From Rhytidiadelphus loreus (lineage: Eukaryota; Streptophyta; Bryopsida; Hypnales; Hylocomiaceae), in NCBI GenBank assembly GCA_947034895.1, contig OX344763.1, forward strand, positions 18,879,001-18,943,000: 64,000 nucleotides of DNA, written 5' to 3'. The first letter of the stretch is position 1. Every line of letters begins with the position of its first letter. A program made the position numbers and the translations under genes. Shown here one piece after another: positions 12,822 through 23,502 of this stretch. The notes under the pieces are model-generated. The model searched no databases. It had not been told where the DNA came from and saw nothing but the letters and a program-made list of their open reading frames with translations.

Positions 12822-13190
12822 AGGAATTTTGTTCAAAGTGGAATTTTAGACCTCATTTAGGCATAGTAGAATATTTTTTTTTAGAAAACTTTAGACTAAA
12901 AAAAGTTGGAAAATAAATTTTAAGTTTCATCTCCAAAAGTCCTTTTCAAATTTAGATACTCCAATAGAAAGTATAGACAAAATTCAAAAACAATGAAAAA
13001 AATAATGTCCCTTCCAAATCCTCTTTGAATTTTGTTCATAACTTTTGATTGAAGGATCTAAATCTAAGATGGATTTTTGGAGGTGAAACTTAAATTTATT
13101 TCCCAACTTTTCTTAAATTAAAGTTTTTTGAAAAAAAGTATTCTACTATGCCTAAATGAGGTCTAAAATTCCACTTTGAACAAAATTCCT
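12822..13190. repeat. 369-bp palindrome (fold-back), with a third partial copy at about 12120-12262
   Basis: Arm 12822-12990 and arm 13022-13190 are inverted copies. Both contain GGAATTTTAGACCTCATTTAGGCATAGTAGAAT (or its complement), a GAAACTTxAATTTA segment and TTTTGGAGGTGAAAC. The axis is near 13006 with a spacer of about 30 bp. A further single arm, in the orientation of the right arm (CTACTATGCCTAAATGAGG), lies at 12120-12262. It has no coding capacity. Probably a hairpin-type MITE or a degenerate fold-back element. Confidence 0.7.
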
Positions 13191-13875
13191 ACTTTTGAGT
13201 TAAATATAAACGGTTGAGATCCTACTAATCCCAATTCATATATCTCCCATATGAATTGTTTTACTTACTACTATCCTTCTTGTATAAAGGATTTGTCTTC
13301 TCTTTTCAATTCATTTGTAGTTAGAGGCTTTACAAGGTAGATTTAAATGTGAAGTCGAGTTTTGATTAGTAATATTTTTAAGTGGTAAAGCTTAATTAAT
13401 TTGTTGTTTAGGAACAATTTGAACCAAAAAATCATCAATTTTCTTAACTATTTGATGAAAAAAAGTCCAGCCTTGAGGTTTCTCCCAATCTCATTGGGAA
13501 ATCTTCTACTGTCAGATTGAATTTGAAAAAAAAATTGGCTCATGCTTTGCCATCAGATCAAATGGGAAATCTGCTACCGTCAGCCGTTAATCCATTCAAA
13601 GCGTTCAATCTTTGTTGTTCATACATTCAAATCCATTGTCCCATATCGATTGTCAAAGCATATCCTTCTAAAATTACAAAAGGGGTGAAGGAGTAAATGT
13701 GGTATGAGTATGGTATGAATATGGTATGAGTTTGGATTGTTGTTTGGCTTTGGATTGTTGTTTGGGTTTGGGTTTGGGAATTAAAATAAATTAAAATTGG
13801 ATTTAAAATTGGTTTTTTCACAGCACGGTTGAATATCAAGTTGGAAATGCTTTCTTGAACCCTGAAATATCGCGA
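13191..13875. other. AT-rich non-coding DNA left of the pogo-like element
   Basis: Contains a short duplication of the phrase AATGGGAAATCT...CTACCGTCAG (near 13493-13514 and 13562-13582) and a GGTATGAGTATGGTATGAATATG stutter at 13700-13730. Nothing coding is supportable. Confidence 0.4.
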
Positions 13876-16160
13876 CACTACACTAAAAAGGATATTTAGT
13901 GTTGGATTACATTTAGTGTAATTATCACCCTACTTGATCCTACACTAAATGTCAATTTTAGAACAATTAGTGTAGTACTAAACTTCAATGCGCCGCCTTT
14001 GTGTTGTCTTCACTTTTGTCATCTCCTTCCCTGGACTTCCTTTGCAATGTGCTTTTGTGACCTTACCTTGTATGTTGCCTTTTGGGCCTCTCTTTCATTC
14101 CGACTTGGTTTCCCTACAACTTGGCTTGGCTTGTTCTCCTTTGTTGCTATCTTGCTTCTCCGCACTTACAATTCCTTGAGTGAGTGAATTTTTTTTTGGG
14201 TGGTGGTGGTTTATACTCCCGCATTCCCGCCTCCCAAGAGCGGTTTGAATCTCCCACCTATTCCCGCTCCCGCTTGCTCCATCGCTCCTTGTTGCAGCAA
14301 TTTCGGCTGCATCCAAGTTTGTTTACCCCTATTCATTGATTCGTCGACCTTTTTTTTTTCTACCCAGCGACCTGTCGACATTTTTGCTGATCTTTTACTT
14401 CTCATTTTAGAAATCCGCCATGGCCGACGCCCCACCGAGCATTTCCACACCCCAATGCTTACAACAAGTTTCTACAATTGTTGTTCGCAAACGCATCATC
14501 ACTTGGATGGTTCAAGAAGAACTTGTGCACGGCTTTCTTGGGCTCTACATTCGCACAATCAATACATTTTCCAAGCATTTTCGAGCTCAAAGGAGTGCCA
14601 ACCTTGTTTAGGCTTCCCGGTGGTGGGCTCAACGTCAACAATTTTGCAATGAAAGAGAGGCGGACAACACATCTCCACCAATTTCATGCACTCGGAGCCG
14701 GGATGGTGGGCGAAAACAACTCCACACAAAGGCAACTCTTGGTCGTGGGCCCAAGTGAGCTGAATGGATACTTTGGATCTACCCTATACTTTTGGATGCA
14801 TTTGACAAATTTAGAAAGGCTGGGGTCAAATTTTCATCCAAATTACTCATTGAGCTGGCTATGACCATCTTATTAGATCCTACCTCTCCATATACAGCTG
14901 AATCTCATGATCCAAAGGACAATGTTCTACTCATGGCCAAGTTGACCCCAAGTTGGGTTCAACAATTTATGCATGTGCACAACATTGTTTTGTTGTCACA
15001 AAGGGGACGTTTGTCTTGTAGTCCCGAGAAAGAACTACAAATTGAGAGGGCAATAGCTTACCATCTAGGTGTGCTGCAAAGAGGGTTCCAAGCTGGTGTT
15101 TTTGATGAAAATTTCATAAAAAAGATTGACAAAACTCATTTTGTTGTAAATTTAGACAATGGTCGGACATTGGGATTTAGGGGAGACGTGAGTGTCAAGT
15201 ATGCCGAAGTGGTTTCGGGGGGAGATTCTATGACCATGGTCATTAGAATTTCCGGAGGGCGTAGAGTCAATGATTGAAGCCTCTATACTAATTTTTACCA
15301 ATTCCAGTAGCAATTATCCTATTCGGGGCTTGGAAAATATTCCAAGAGTATGTTACAAATCTAGGCCTAAGGGCTAGATGGACCAAAAAAATTTTGCTGA
15401 ATTTTTTGTTGAACCCCGAGCCTTCCAAGCTGATGTTCATGGCCGTACAAAAGTCATTTGGATTGACAATTGTACAAGCCATAGTATAACCCCAGCATTA
15501 TCGGCTGTTTTGGAAGCAAAATAGGCCACTTTTAGGTATTTGCCACCTTATTCTACACATTTGTGTCAACCGGCGGATACATTCATCATTTTCAAGGTCA
15601 AGGATGCTTGGACCAAGAGATGGGAAGGCCGAGCTCATTGCAGCCAATGCTTGGCAATACTCCTCGGGTTGATGGGCAGTGGTCAAGAAAACTCACAAAT
15701 CCAGGAAAAAGATTTTTCCTACAACTGGCTACGGATAGCATTGAGGATGTGAACAAAGAGGTAGATTGTGATAATTTGTCATATTCTAGGAAAGCTATGA
15801 TTAGATTGGAAATGACTTTGGGTGTTGATGGCACTTGGAGTGTCAATCAACTTTTTTCACATTTGTGGAAAATTATAGCCAAGCATGAACCATACTTCCA
15901 TGGACAACAAGTTCCAGCCCAAGTATGAAATTTGTATTTTTTTGGCTCTAAATATTAATTTTTTTCCCCCTTATTTGATGTTCAAAGACTTCTTTTATTG
16001 CACATGTTTTTCACATTTTCTACTCCTTCCATCATTTTCCTTATCTTTAATCTTTTTCTTTCCAAATTCTTTTTTTAACTTCTAACACTAAATGTAAACC
16101 TCTTCATATTTTAGATTTACCATAGAGTACTTTTAGTGTTAGAAATTACATTTAGTGTTA
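13876..16160 (+). mobile_element. Pogo-like (Tc1/mariner superfamily) DNA transposon, degenerate
   Basis: The transposase remnant at 14410-15928 lies between two clusters of the subterminal motif ACACTAAAT/ATTTAGTGT. There are four copies in 13880-13980 and three in 16085-16165, in both orientations. The left boundary near CACTACACTAAAAAGG (13876) is plausible; the right boundary is approximate because I cannot find a clean inverted partner. I saw no certain target duplication. Confidence 0.6.
14410..15928 (+). pseudogene. DDE_1 (CENP-B/pogo-like) transposase pseudogene
   Basis: Fragments in different frames reconstruct a pogo-type transposase. 14420-14800 is the N-terminal part in shifting frames. 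14792-15277 holds KLLIELAMTILLD, QIERAIAYHLGVLQRGF and KTHFVVNLDNGRTLGF, with the first catalytic Asp in VNLDNGR. A frameshift near 15262 is followed by the second Asp in VIWIDNCTSHS and the third in LPPYSTHLCQPADTF. Another frameshift near 15640 precedes LTNPGKRFFLQLA...GVDGTWSVNQLF (to 15928). In-frame TAG codons interrupt PKG*MDQ (normally Trp) and EAK*ATFRYLPP (probably Gln). It is dead. The DDD-type triad and CQPAD motif support the family strongly. Confidence 0.85.
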
Positions 16161-17438
16161 TTTACTTTAATAGGGTGTGAGCCCCAAATTCGTCACTTGG
16201 GACTCATTGTTTTCTTTTTTTTAGTTTATTACAAATTAAGGCATAAAGTACTACAAAAAGCCCAAAAAAGAGTGTAGAACCAAAATAGGTATGTCACGTA
16301 CCAGTATAGCATTTGGTCATAAATAGCCTTTTATCCATAGATTACCCATAAAACCCACTTGTATATAGGTTAGAACCCGTAATTAGTGGGAAACAATAGG
16401 GCTACTGGGAACTTATCCAAAATAGCCCAAAACCTAGTGCATGTGACCATGATAGGCTAAATTAAGTCTTAGGAGAGTGAGGGAGGTCCCCACGTAAATC
16501 TCCAAAGATAGGTTCTAGTTTCCCCATTCCACCGACGAAACATTAGGAATCCAAATTGTTAGCTTGCAGGTGTTACTTGTCCCAGACAGGCCGCATGGAG
16601 GAATCCACAGCCACCGGATAGTGTTCTTGGATCTAGAACATGTCGGGGTGTCCACGGCAAAACCCATTCGCCAAGATTCCCTCACATGTGAAAGATTCCC
16701 TGACTGCCGATGATTCAACCGAAGTCAGTTTTCACCTCGCCACCAACTATGTGCCAGAATAGCCCAAGACTTGGCACGTGGCTTGGGGGACTCCATGAGA
16801 GGTTCCCCAAAAAGTCTCGGTTTTTTCTGATCTCCAAAGGATCTTTTTCCGAGTAGTCAACTGCCAAAGGCCACGTTGGGAAATTCATGGAAAATACCCA
16901 GGCCGCGGTAAAATCTCACTAAAAATTAGACTAGCATCTCTTACGTTAATAACACGCCCCGACAAATTTCATGGTGTTCCAATAGTGGGAAGCAGCCGAA
17001 ACTGACAACATCCCCCCAATTAATAATTACGGCAAGATCTTTGCGGGGTTGACCGGCGTCCCGGGAGCGTACGAAGTCAGAACGAAGACATCAAGGAGCC
17101 TTTTCTTACTCCCTAGAGCCTCCCCAACAACCCTAGCTAGTTACCCAAGCCAAAAGAGGTAAACCCCAAAAGTTATTTTTTTACCCTTTTAATTGGCTCC
17201 AGTTGGCACTAGTTTCCGATGGGTTTTTTGTGATAGAAATAGGGGGTAGAGGGTTTCTTAGGCTAAAAATGGCATTCTGAAGCCATTGGCGCAATCCATT
17301 TACAATTCCGAGCTAAACTCCAAAAGTTAGAGGTTAGGACCAACGTAAAACCCAAAATTAGGTGAAAATCTCAAACTTGGATGAAAATCCGGATGGATGA
17401 GGTTACTCGTCGAGGGGGGGAGTGGGCCCTTGGAAACC

Positions 17439-17446
17439 TATAAAAG
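17439..17446 (+). promoter_or_regulatory. TATA box (TATAAAAG) of an LTR-like promoter
   Basis: TATAAAAG in a GC-rich setting (CCTATAAAAGGGGGCCC), followed by a CT-rich stretch about 20 bp downstream. This is typical of a plant LTR U3/R boundary. The long open frame crossing it (17397-17936) spans promoter and repeats and is not a gene. Confidence 0.6.
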
Positions 17447-17868
17447 GGGGCCCTTCTCTCTCCCGAAACACCCCCAATACTTGTTTTGGGTCCGTGGGTC
17501 CAAGTTATCTTGGAATTTTTGGCGTTTCAAGCCAAAAAAACTCTACGGTGTTTTCGGAGCACTTTTGGCTCCCATTGTCATTTTATTTCAAGCTCTTTGT
17601 AGGTCCTTGAGGTCCTTCCATCTTATCTTGTACTTGTGCGAGTCAAGCGGTTTTCATCTACTTGCGTGTGTTTTCCGTGTATCTTTTGTGCGTCTTGTAC
17701 TAATCCTAAAGTCACCCCCCACCGTACTTTGGCGATGCCGCTTTGGGGGGCCTTTAGTATATGAGTATTGCTTTGTTTATGCTTACTTTGTGGATTCGGT
17801 TGCCTCTTGTGTAAGTCCTAACCATAGTCACCCTTGCCGTGTTGTTTGCGAGTGGACCCCACTGCCCT

Positions 17869-18090
17869 TGAGGCGGCGAAGCTTTGAACTTGTAACTTAC
17901 CCTAGTCTTAGAGTGTGTGTCAAAAACATGCCTTAGACAGCGGAGCTTTGGACCCGGGGGGCGTCACCAGTCTTAGAGTTGGTGTCAAAACCAATTCGAC
18001 GGCGAAGCTTTAAACCCCCTATACTTTTGGTTCCAAAGTTTAGTTCCCAAGATCTTCTTGGGAAAAACCAAAGTTTAGCCCCCAAGAGTG
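17869..18090 (+). repeat. About 66-bp direct repeats with a GGCGAAGCTTTGAAC module
   Basis: Units start with G(A/C)GGCGAAGCTTT near 17869, 17935 and 18000. The first two continue into AGTCTTAGAGT(T/G)xGTGTCAAAA. A looser GGCAGCGAAGCTTTGAC copy is at 18185. The same units occur on the opposite strand at 53820-53970. Confidence 0.75.
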
Positions 18091-18323
18091 CCCTAGGTGG
18101 TAGACAAGTATAGGGAGGAACCCTGCCACTAGGTGTCTAGGCCGTTGTTTTGCTAGTTGTTAAAACTTTTGTCTATTCCCCCTAGGCAGCGAAGCTTTGA
18201 CCCTGACTTGTCCAATTTTAAGTTGTGTAGTGGGTTCCCATACGGGAACCCGGAGAGGAAGGATTGTAGTAAAAATACTTGGGACCAGCCTAGGTCCAGC
18301 CCAAGGAGGACAGCCCAAGGGGA

Positions 18324-18425
18324 GCCCGTAAGGGGAAGAGCAGTCAGCCAGCCCGTAAGGGGAAGAGCAGTCAGCCAGCCCGTAAGGGGAAGAGCAGTCA
18401 ACCAGTCCGTAAGGGGAGCAGTCAG
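18324..18425 (+). repeat. 27-bp tandem repeat, 3.8 copies
   Basis: Units begin at 18324, 18351, 18378 and 18405 with GCCCGTAAGGGGAAGAGCAG (the last degenerate, GTCCGTAAGGGGAGCAG). The minus-strand translation gives the artefactual LTALPLTGWLTALPLTG repeat. Confidence 0.9.
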
Positions 18426-19017
18426 ACAGCCGTCGGGACAGCCCGCACGGGTATCGGGGGGGCCGGGTATCGGGGAGACAGGGTATCGGGGAAGGCCAGT
18501 TCGGGGAGGGCCAGGGAGTTGGAAGTTCAAGGGGGGGCCAGGGAGTTGGGGAGTCCAGGGAGGGGGGGGAAAAGCCAGAAGTTCCTCACTACAACTGGGT
18601 AATCCAGAACCTACGGCACGATGCCCTACGGGGCCCCAATCTCCTTTTTTTTTGGATTTCTACCACAACAGGACTAAAAACTGGGGGTCCAGTTAGTGGG
18701 TATTGTCGGAATCCATAATAGCTTAGTATGGACCTTAATAGACTAAGAAAAATTAAAATAGATCAAAATTAAAAAAATTAGTTTAGGCATAGACTAGCGG
18801 AAACAAATAAATACTTAGAATCAGTTTAGACTTCGTTCCGGAACCCGTACGGAAGCATGACGGAACTTGACATCCGGGTGGATGGATTCAGGAGCCGGAA
18901 CGCAGGAACCCGGAACGCAGGCATTAAATTCAGTAGCTTGCGGCGGTAGACTAGGGATACGTTACGGTGTTCCGTAGCCTGCGTTCCCGTTACAGTGAAC
19001 GTTGGGCGCAGGATTTC

Positions 19018-19025
19018 TATATAAA
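19018..19025 (+). promoter_or_regulatory. TATA box (TATATAAA) upstream of the LTR-internal ORF
   Basis: TATATAAA is 107 bp before the first ATG of the ORF at 19132. A start site about 30 bp downstream would give a leader of some 75 nt. Confidence 0.65.
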
Positions 19026-19131
19026 CCTAGTTCCTCCTCATTTCTCGCCCTCTTTCAGTTGCTCTGCATCTGGCTGATAGTGAGAGAAAGTGTGGTGAGT
19101 TACGGTTACCGCGATAGGAGAGGTGAGACGG

Positions 19132-21018
19132 ATGGCAGGGGTTAGTACGTGGTATATAGTACCGGCCCGGAAGATCAGTCCGGTATATCCGGAAGATCCG
19201 CTGCACTTGCGGCATTTAGAGGACGATTTGGTTGTTTTAGGTTGTGCAGGTCTGCTGAAGAAACCCTGGAACGTCCAGAGTGACCAAGTGCTCCGGGAGT
19301 TGGCGGCAGGTGCTCCGAACCAGTATGACCAGACCGTACGTGGGCATCCGGACCAATGGACGGAGGAGCTGTAGGCAGAAGTGTACGGGTTCTCCCAAAC
19401 CGGAAGCGGATTCGCTGCCCGGACAGACCAGTACTACCAACACAAGTTCGTGAACCCACCACATGCGAAGGAGGGCTACGCGATCAAGGACTGCCGGGAC
19501 GAGAGGCACAGGCGGCTGCTCCGGTTTCTGCTACCGATCCTGTACCCGGATAAGAGTTCCCGGGTTACGGTAACCATGGCCAACACGATCTTCGGGGCAT
19601 TTCAGGACCGGGTCGTGAACTGGGGCCGGATCGTGGCGAGCATGGTGGGGCGCTGCACCGGGAACTTGGCGAAGAACAAGCCGAACCCGCTCAGCACGTA
19701 CCTGCTCCACCTGTACCAGCACCGGGAACTGTTGACGGAAGACGAGGCGACGGACTATGAGACCGGACTCATCATGCTCCAATGCAACTGCTCTGACGAC
19801 GAGGAGCATGAGACGCAGGAGTCTGAGGATGAGGAGGAAGAAGCCAAGCCGGAAGTCAAGCCGGAGATCAAGGAAGAGAAGCCGGAACCGGAACCGAAGC
19901 AGACACAGAGGGAGAAGGAGGAACGGGAGCAGGCATCGGGAAGCAAAAGACGGAAGTCTACACTTCCGGCTACCAGAGGTAAATTCCCGGGTCCCTTTCT
20001 CATCCAGGATAAACAGGAGTGGGAAGGACCCCGTTTCTTCGAGTGCGGAGAAGAATGGATCCGGACCGCGAAGGATTACCACGACAGGCTCACGGAGATC
20101 GTACTCCGGTCCGCAGAAGTGGTGAAGTGCGAACCGGAAAACCTGGTGGATGCGCTGAAGGCGTTACCGGCCGAGTCGGAATGGAACGAGATGAGGACGG
20201 AAATCCGGAACTTGAAGACGGAACGGGACGCGCTCAAGGGGAAGCTGATCTGGACGGAAGGAGAGCTGCACCAGTCTCAAGGGGCGACGCAGAAGGCATA
20301 CCAAGCGTTCCAGACCTTCCAGAAATGGATGGTCAGTCCGGCGGACCTCTATCACAAGGCGGCACTGTATGACGAGATGCAGAAGACGTCCGCGGCCCTC
20401 ACCAACACGAAGATAGTCCGGGTGATGGTGGAGATGTCTGGAAGGATGGAGGCATCGTTGAAGGAGTTCCGGTCCATGATGGCGAACATGGATCCGAACA
20501 AGCCACTCGACTTCGGGGGATTTCCGGAAGTTCCGGATGTCATCACAACTCTGGCAACTCAACCTCCCATCTCGCCCATCAAACGGACAGGTCAGTTTGG
20601 GTCCCTGATCCACATTGTCACTCAAGGGGGGCCCTCATCCGGAATTCTGGGTCAGGATATGCCGGTCCGGAGCAGTTTGGATGCCCGGATCGACTTTGTC
20701 CAGAATCCGGCACGGACGCATCCGGAGCAGTTCGAGGATATCGAACCGCCTCCACCGATGCCTTTACCTACACCGGATCCCATCGAGATATCGGAAGAAG
20801 CGGAAGTGGAAGAGGTAGAAGTGGAGGAGGATCCGAAGTCGTTGGAGAAGGCGGACCGCTCTCTCGTCCATACGGACGAGACGGATTCTGACAGTCCTCC
20901 GGTCCGGAAGACGTCGATCATCACCTGGGCATCCCTCCGTACACCCCAAGGCAAGACCAACACCCAGGGGCAGTTAGGATTTGACAGTAGTTCGAAGAAA
21001 CAGCGGAAGGGAAAGTAA
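19132..21018 (+). CDS. LTR-encoded protein of unknown function, one in-frame TAG at codon 81
   Basis: A 629-codon frame from ATG 19132 to TAA 21018, interrupted only by TAG at 19372-19374 (EEL*AEVYGF). The N-terminal third is globular (WYIVPARKISPVYPEDPLHL, FVNPPHAKEGYAIKDC, LLRFLLPILYPD, NTIFGAFQDRVVNWGRIVAS, LSTYLLHLYQHRELLT). This layout recalls plant retroelement-associated 'putative plant transposon protein' domains; I offer that only as a lead. The middle is Glu/Lys-rich, then a coiled coil (ETERDALKGKL-like region), then an acidic Pro-rich tail and a basic end (SSKKQRKGK). It has no zinc knuckle, protease or polymerase. The TAG could be decay (CAG to TAG) or a readthrough site. Confidence 0.6.
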
Positions 21019-21202
21019 ATAGTTAGACTCATAGTGTTTTTAGTTATCTTTTTGTTAGACTTAGAGTTCCGGGTCTCAGTCAGAACCCGGATTCCGGATT
21101 TTCAGGGGTAAGTTTCAGTTAAACTTATCCACCCGGACTTTTAGGGCAGTTTAGGATGGTGTTTAGTGGCACTTTCCGCGGGTTTTACGGCATGTTGTTT
21201 TG

Positions 21203-21213
21203 TTTATAAAGGG
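21203..21213 (+). promoter_or_regulatory. Second TATA-like box (TTTATAAAGGG) in the LTR, after the ORF
   Basis: TTTATAAAGGGAAGGG lies about 190 bp after the ORF stop, followed by a small hairpin (GGACCGCTTGTGGTCC) and T-rich sequence. It may be the promoter for genomic retroelement RNA, the upstream TATATAAA serving the ORF. Inference from sequence only. Confidence 0.4.
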
Positions 21214-22122
21214 AAGGGACCGCTTGTGGTCCTTCATTCCTTTTCTTGCTATTCCTTATTTTGAGCAGTAAATATATGTGTGCATTTTTATTGTCTTTTT
21301 ACTCATTGCCTTAGTTTTCTTTGTGGGTCCTTGGTTTCCTTTTCCTTGGGAGTTTGAAGGTTGCTTGGGCGCTTGCTTGAAGGTTTTGGCTACAGAGTAG
21401 AGAGGTGGTAAGGAGGAGTCCGGATTCAGGGTTTCCCGGGTCTGTGAACTGTATGTTGTCCAGGGAAGCAGTTTTAGCGTGTGTAGGAAGTTGTGCGGAG
21501 TCCGGCGTTGGTGGTGTGGGTGCGAGTCCGGAAGGCCAGGGAGGGTTCCGTGCGGGGATAAGCAACCGTCTGTGGAAAACCCCCGCTCACCCGGAAAGTT
21601 CCGTCAATCTGCAAACACAAGTTGGAGTGCTAGTACCGGACCCCGTCTCAGTTTCCGGGTAAGTCTTGTATCTGTCGTTGTAGCAAGGGGAGTCGGGTTG
21701 TATTCTGAGTGATCTGCTTCTGGAGAAATCCGAAGTTGTGAGGGTCAGCCAGTCTATTCCTTGTTTGTGACGGAAAGATCTTTGGGTACGTGTCATTAGG
21801 AAGTTAGAGTTAGTAAGATACAAGGAGTGGTGTTGTCCTTACCCCTCCGGAAAAGTCAGTGAGGACCCTCTAAAGGTAAAACAGAGGTATCGAAAACCGT
21901 GTGTTAAGTTACGGATCTGGTGTTTGTCAAAATCCGGATCCGGTAGAGAGTCCGGATAGAGATAGAATCCGGTTGGGAAGTGAAAATTGAAGTTGTTACA
22001 ATAAACCGGATTAGAAGGAATTTAGAATACCCTCTGGGGTTCCCTGGGACGATATTCCGTGTCATCTTGCCACGTTGTTGTGGTTAAGAGCGCTTACTAC
22101 AGTATTACGCGTACGACACTTT

Positions 22123-22140
22123 TGGCGCCGCTGCCGGGGA
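22123..22140 (+). other. Retrotransposon primer-binding site, tRNA-Asp type
   Basis: TGGCGCCGCTGCCGGGGA, four bases after the CGACA LTR end. It is nearly identical to the TGGCGCCGTTGCCGGGGA primer site of plant Athila/Tat-type Ty3-gypsy elements, complementary to the 3' end of tRNA-Asp. Confidence 0.85.
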
Positions 22141-22246
22141 TTCTGAGCGCGTGTTTTAGATACCGGAAATCGTATCCGGTCAGAAAAGTTAAAAAGTTTT
22201 AAAAAGTTTTTAAGGACTGGTCGAAAGAAGTTTGATACTTGGCTTC

Positions 22247-22526
22247 ATGAGTAGGCCTCGAGGACGGAAAACACCTGGACGACGTTCAAAAAGGTTAGGA
22301 GAGTCGTCTAGGAGAATAGTTCACGGGATCAGAGCGTCTGGATCAGAAGAAGACACTATTTCAGCCCCACCTCAGATCGTTACAACGGAGAGTACTCCGG
22401 AAAGGGTTGTTGAAACAGTAGAAGACAGAGTTCCGGAAATCTTAGAGGAGCCAGATAGGACACCAACGTCGTCAAGAGAAGATCAACCTTCGGAGGAATC
22501 AAAAACCTTAATGGCCACCACACACC
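22247..22526 (+). pseudogene. Start of a gag-like ORF, cut off by a hAT insertion
   Basis: It opens with ATG 22247 (MSRPRGRKTPGRRSKRLGES), about 105 bp after the PBS, where gag normally starts in plant Ty3-gypsy elements. Ninety-three codons are basic, then acidic. At 22527 the reading runs into the hAT terminus CAGGGTTGTCTTG. The distal part of the retroelement is not found after 53417, so it is lost or rearranged. Confidence 0.6.
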
Positions 22527-22700
22527 CAGGGTTGTCTTGTTTGACATATTTTTGGGTTTAGGCGTCGTGTATGACGTCTGACGTTGCGTGTCGCGTGTCA
22601 CGAAGTGTCAAGTTTACTTGACATCGCGTCGCGGAGGGGTAAAAAATTTTACCCCATGGTAAATAGATTTTGCCTATGTGGCAGGGCTTCGGAACTGACG
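22527..22700 (-). mobile_element. hAT R end of the outer unit, inverted
   Basis: Starts CAGGGTTGTCTTG and continues TTTGGGTTTAGGCGTCGTGT with GACGTC repeats. It matches the complement of 39170-39346. It includes a 20-bp near-perfect hairpin, GGGGTAAAAAATTTTACCCC (22636-22655), also present at the equivalent place in the nested element (near 39222-39242). Confidence 0.85.
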
Positions 22701-22704
22701 TGGA

Positions 22705-22975
22705 CAGCCAGCGTGGGCGACTGTGGGTGTGGGTGCGTGCAGGTCTGCCTTGGGTGGAAAAATTGAGGCGACTACGGGTGAAGGGGCGACTGCGGGTTTG
22801 GGGCGCTAGGGCGACTTCGGGTGAAGGGGCGACCACGGATGGAAAAAATAGAGGCGACTGCGGGTTTAGGCTTGAAGGCGACTGCGGGTGAGTGGACGAC
22901 TGCGGGTTACAGGGCGACTGCGGGTCGGAGCAGCAGATAGCGACCGCGTGTTCCAGGGCGACCGTAGGTTCAGTT
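22705..22975 (+). repeat. Subterminal array of GGGCGACTGCGGGT-like motifs
   Basis: A run of variants of GGGCGACTGCGGGT (GGCGACTACGGGTG, GGGCGACTTCGGGTG, GCGACCGCGTGTTC and so on) at irregular 15-40 bp spacing, just inside the R end. Subterminal arrays of short motifs are typical transposase-binding regions in hAT elements (as in Ac/Ds). Confidence 0.85.
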
Positions 22976-23502
22976 TAGGATTTGAGTTTGGCATATTCAG
23001 TCTTTGAAGTAACACGTCACATAGGTGTTTTATAAGCGCAGAATTAGGTGCTACGTTATATTGGGGTTTACAATTTACAAGTGCAAATAATAGAGCCCAT
23101 GAAATGTAAATTGGACAAACTTCTCTAATCCCAAAAATTCACCCAGTATAAGGCCACAATAATAATGTCAACAACGATTATATTAATTAGTCATCGATAT
23201 TGCTTTGAGGCGGACTTCAAATGTAGCCATACTTGCATTGCACTTTTATAACCTCGTTGCAGTCATCACCTAACTGCCTACCAATTAGAACTCAACATAT
23301 ATTTTAAAACCGGTAATCTGTCCCTCACTCTAATATGCTCATATGCTTGATGAAGCATTACAAAATCCTTACACATCAGGATGAAGGCTCAAAGCTTGAA
23401 CTACAAAGATTTGCTACCTAACATATAAGCTAAAACCTTATAACTATAATTATAACTATAATTATAACTATAACTATAATTATTGTCTACTTCTCTAGTA
23501 CT
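22976..23502. other. Non-coding DNA and AACTATAATTAT microsatellite (23436-23484)
   Basis: 3' flank of the hAT transposase pseudogene. The only clear feature is the (AACTATAATTAT)n stretch at about 23436-23484. Confidence 0.6.

Larger units (their letters stand above)
16176..18703 (+). mobile_element. LTR-retrotransposon-like fragment, no coding domain left
   Basis: Non-coding DNA with LTR features: a good TATA box at 17439-17446, CT-rich sequence after it, and internal short repeats. Its 17869-18090 segment recurs inverted at 53750-53970, showing it is a multicopy element. No PBS, gag or pol is visible. A possible LTR start is TGTGAGCCCC near 16176, but I cannot confirm either boundary. Its right side is interrupted by the LTR starting at 18704. 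Confidence 0.45.
18704..22118 (+). mobile_element. Very long LTR (3,415 bp) of an LTR retrotransposon, with its own internal ORF
   Basis: The boundaries are a short inverted repeat: TGTCG at 18704 and CGACA ending at 22118. Four bases later there is a textbook plant primer-binding site (22123-22140), which fixes the right boundary and makes this the 5' LTR. Inside are a TATATAAA box (19018), a 629-codon ORF (19132-21018) interrupted by one TAG, a second TATA-like box (about 21205) and a non-coding 3' part. The 3' LTR is not in the window. The ORF and the non-coding DNA to 22118 share a CCGGA-rich composition unlike the neighbours. Confidence 0.75.

Noticed and set aside
13876..16160. CACTA (EnSpm) element because of the CACTACACTA start
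   Set aside because: The encoded protein is DDE_1/pogo-like, and there is no TAGTG right terminus or 3-bp duplication that I can find.
17397..17936. 179-codon open frame on the plus strand
   Set aside because: It crosses the LTR TATA box and the 66-bp repeats; no domain; a chance frame in GC-rich repeat DNA.
18157..18696. Arg/Gly/Pro-rich frames on both strands
   Set aside because: Created by the 27-bp tandem repeat and G-rich low-complexity sequence.
19531..20082. Minus-strand 183-codon frame opposite the LTR ORF
   Set aside because: Shadow of the plus-strand gene; Leu/Arg-rich as expected from the CCGGA-rich complement.
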